A DNA stretch of 64,000 nucleotides from Nematostella vectensis. Its lineage: Eukaryota > Cnidaria > Anthozoa > Actiniaria > Edwardsiidae. A program made the translations under genes and the position numbers. Below the pieces are notes generated by a model. That model saw only the letters and a list, made by a program, of their open reading frames with translations. It did not search any database and had not been told where the DNA came from. The stretch's first letter is position 1. Every line of letters starts with the position of its first letter. The DNA is taken from NCBI RefSeq assembly GCF_932526225.1, contig NC_064039.1, positions 16,482,639-16,546,638 on the forward strand, read 5' to 3'. Shown here in pieces: positions 1 to 64,000 of this stretch.

Positions 1-101
1 CTGCCGCACTGCAGTAAGGCCCCCTTCAAGTTTATCCAATAAGTATGCACTAATCCTCGGTACTAAACCCACTGAAAGTATCGCGTTTATTTAAATCTTA
101 G

Positions 102-64000
<63,899 letters not shown>

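Overview
The window is eukaryotic (animal) genomic DNA and appears to lie entirely inside one very large plus-strand gene. I read 127 coding exons: 60 tandem Calx-beta repeats, each split over two exons, followed by six complete EGF-like domains and the start of a seventh, one exon each. All exons are joined by GT...AG introns and the reading frame is unbroken throughout. Together they encode about 6,880 residues. Neither gene end is present: the first exon completes a codon begun upstream of the window, and the last EGF exon runs off the right edge. No start codon, signal peptide, membrane segment, stop codon, promoter or polyadenylation signal can be assigned.

Layout: 102-60781 holds Calx-beta repeats 1-60, one per ~1 kb. 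Each has a first exon of 106 bp (52 of 60; otherwise 103 or 100) entered in phase 1 and left in phase 2, and a second exon of 227 bp (47 of 60) entered in phase 2 and left in phase 1. 61137-64000 holds the EGF exons (114 bp each, phase 1-1). The rest is intron (76 bp to ~1.05 kb) with many minisatellites, a 52-copy TTA microsatellite, two near-perfect palindromes and a polypyrimidine tract. I see no second gene, tRNA, rRNA, intact transposon or CRISPR array.

The product is most likely an extracellular, calcium-dependent adhesion or matrix protein. Calx-beta domains occur in ADGRV1/VLGR1, the FRAS1/FREM family, sponge aggregation factors, Na/Ca exchangers and integrin beta-4. EGF runs of this type occur in Notch- and fibrillin-like proteins. 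I cannot assign it to a named orthologue. Gene style (short phase-1 modules, sub-kilobase introns, moderate AT richness) suggests a non-vertebrate metazoan, perhaps an anthozoan cnidarian, but this is a guess.

Three patterns stand out. (1) The repeats show a higher-order order: recognisable repeat classes recur every 10, 10, 12 and 9 domains. (2) Some copies 12 domains (~11.7 kb) apart are nearly identical, including adjoining intron, while their neighbours have diverged, which looks like gene conversion. (3) Minisatellites repeatedly start on a splice site: at least fifteen exon edges have had the exon end plus donor, or the acceptor region, tandemly copied into the intron, up to ~22 times.
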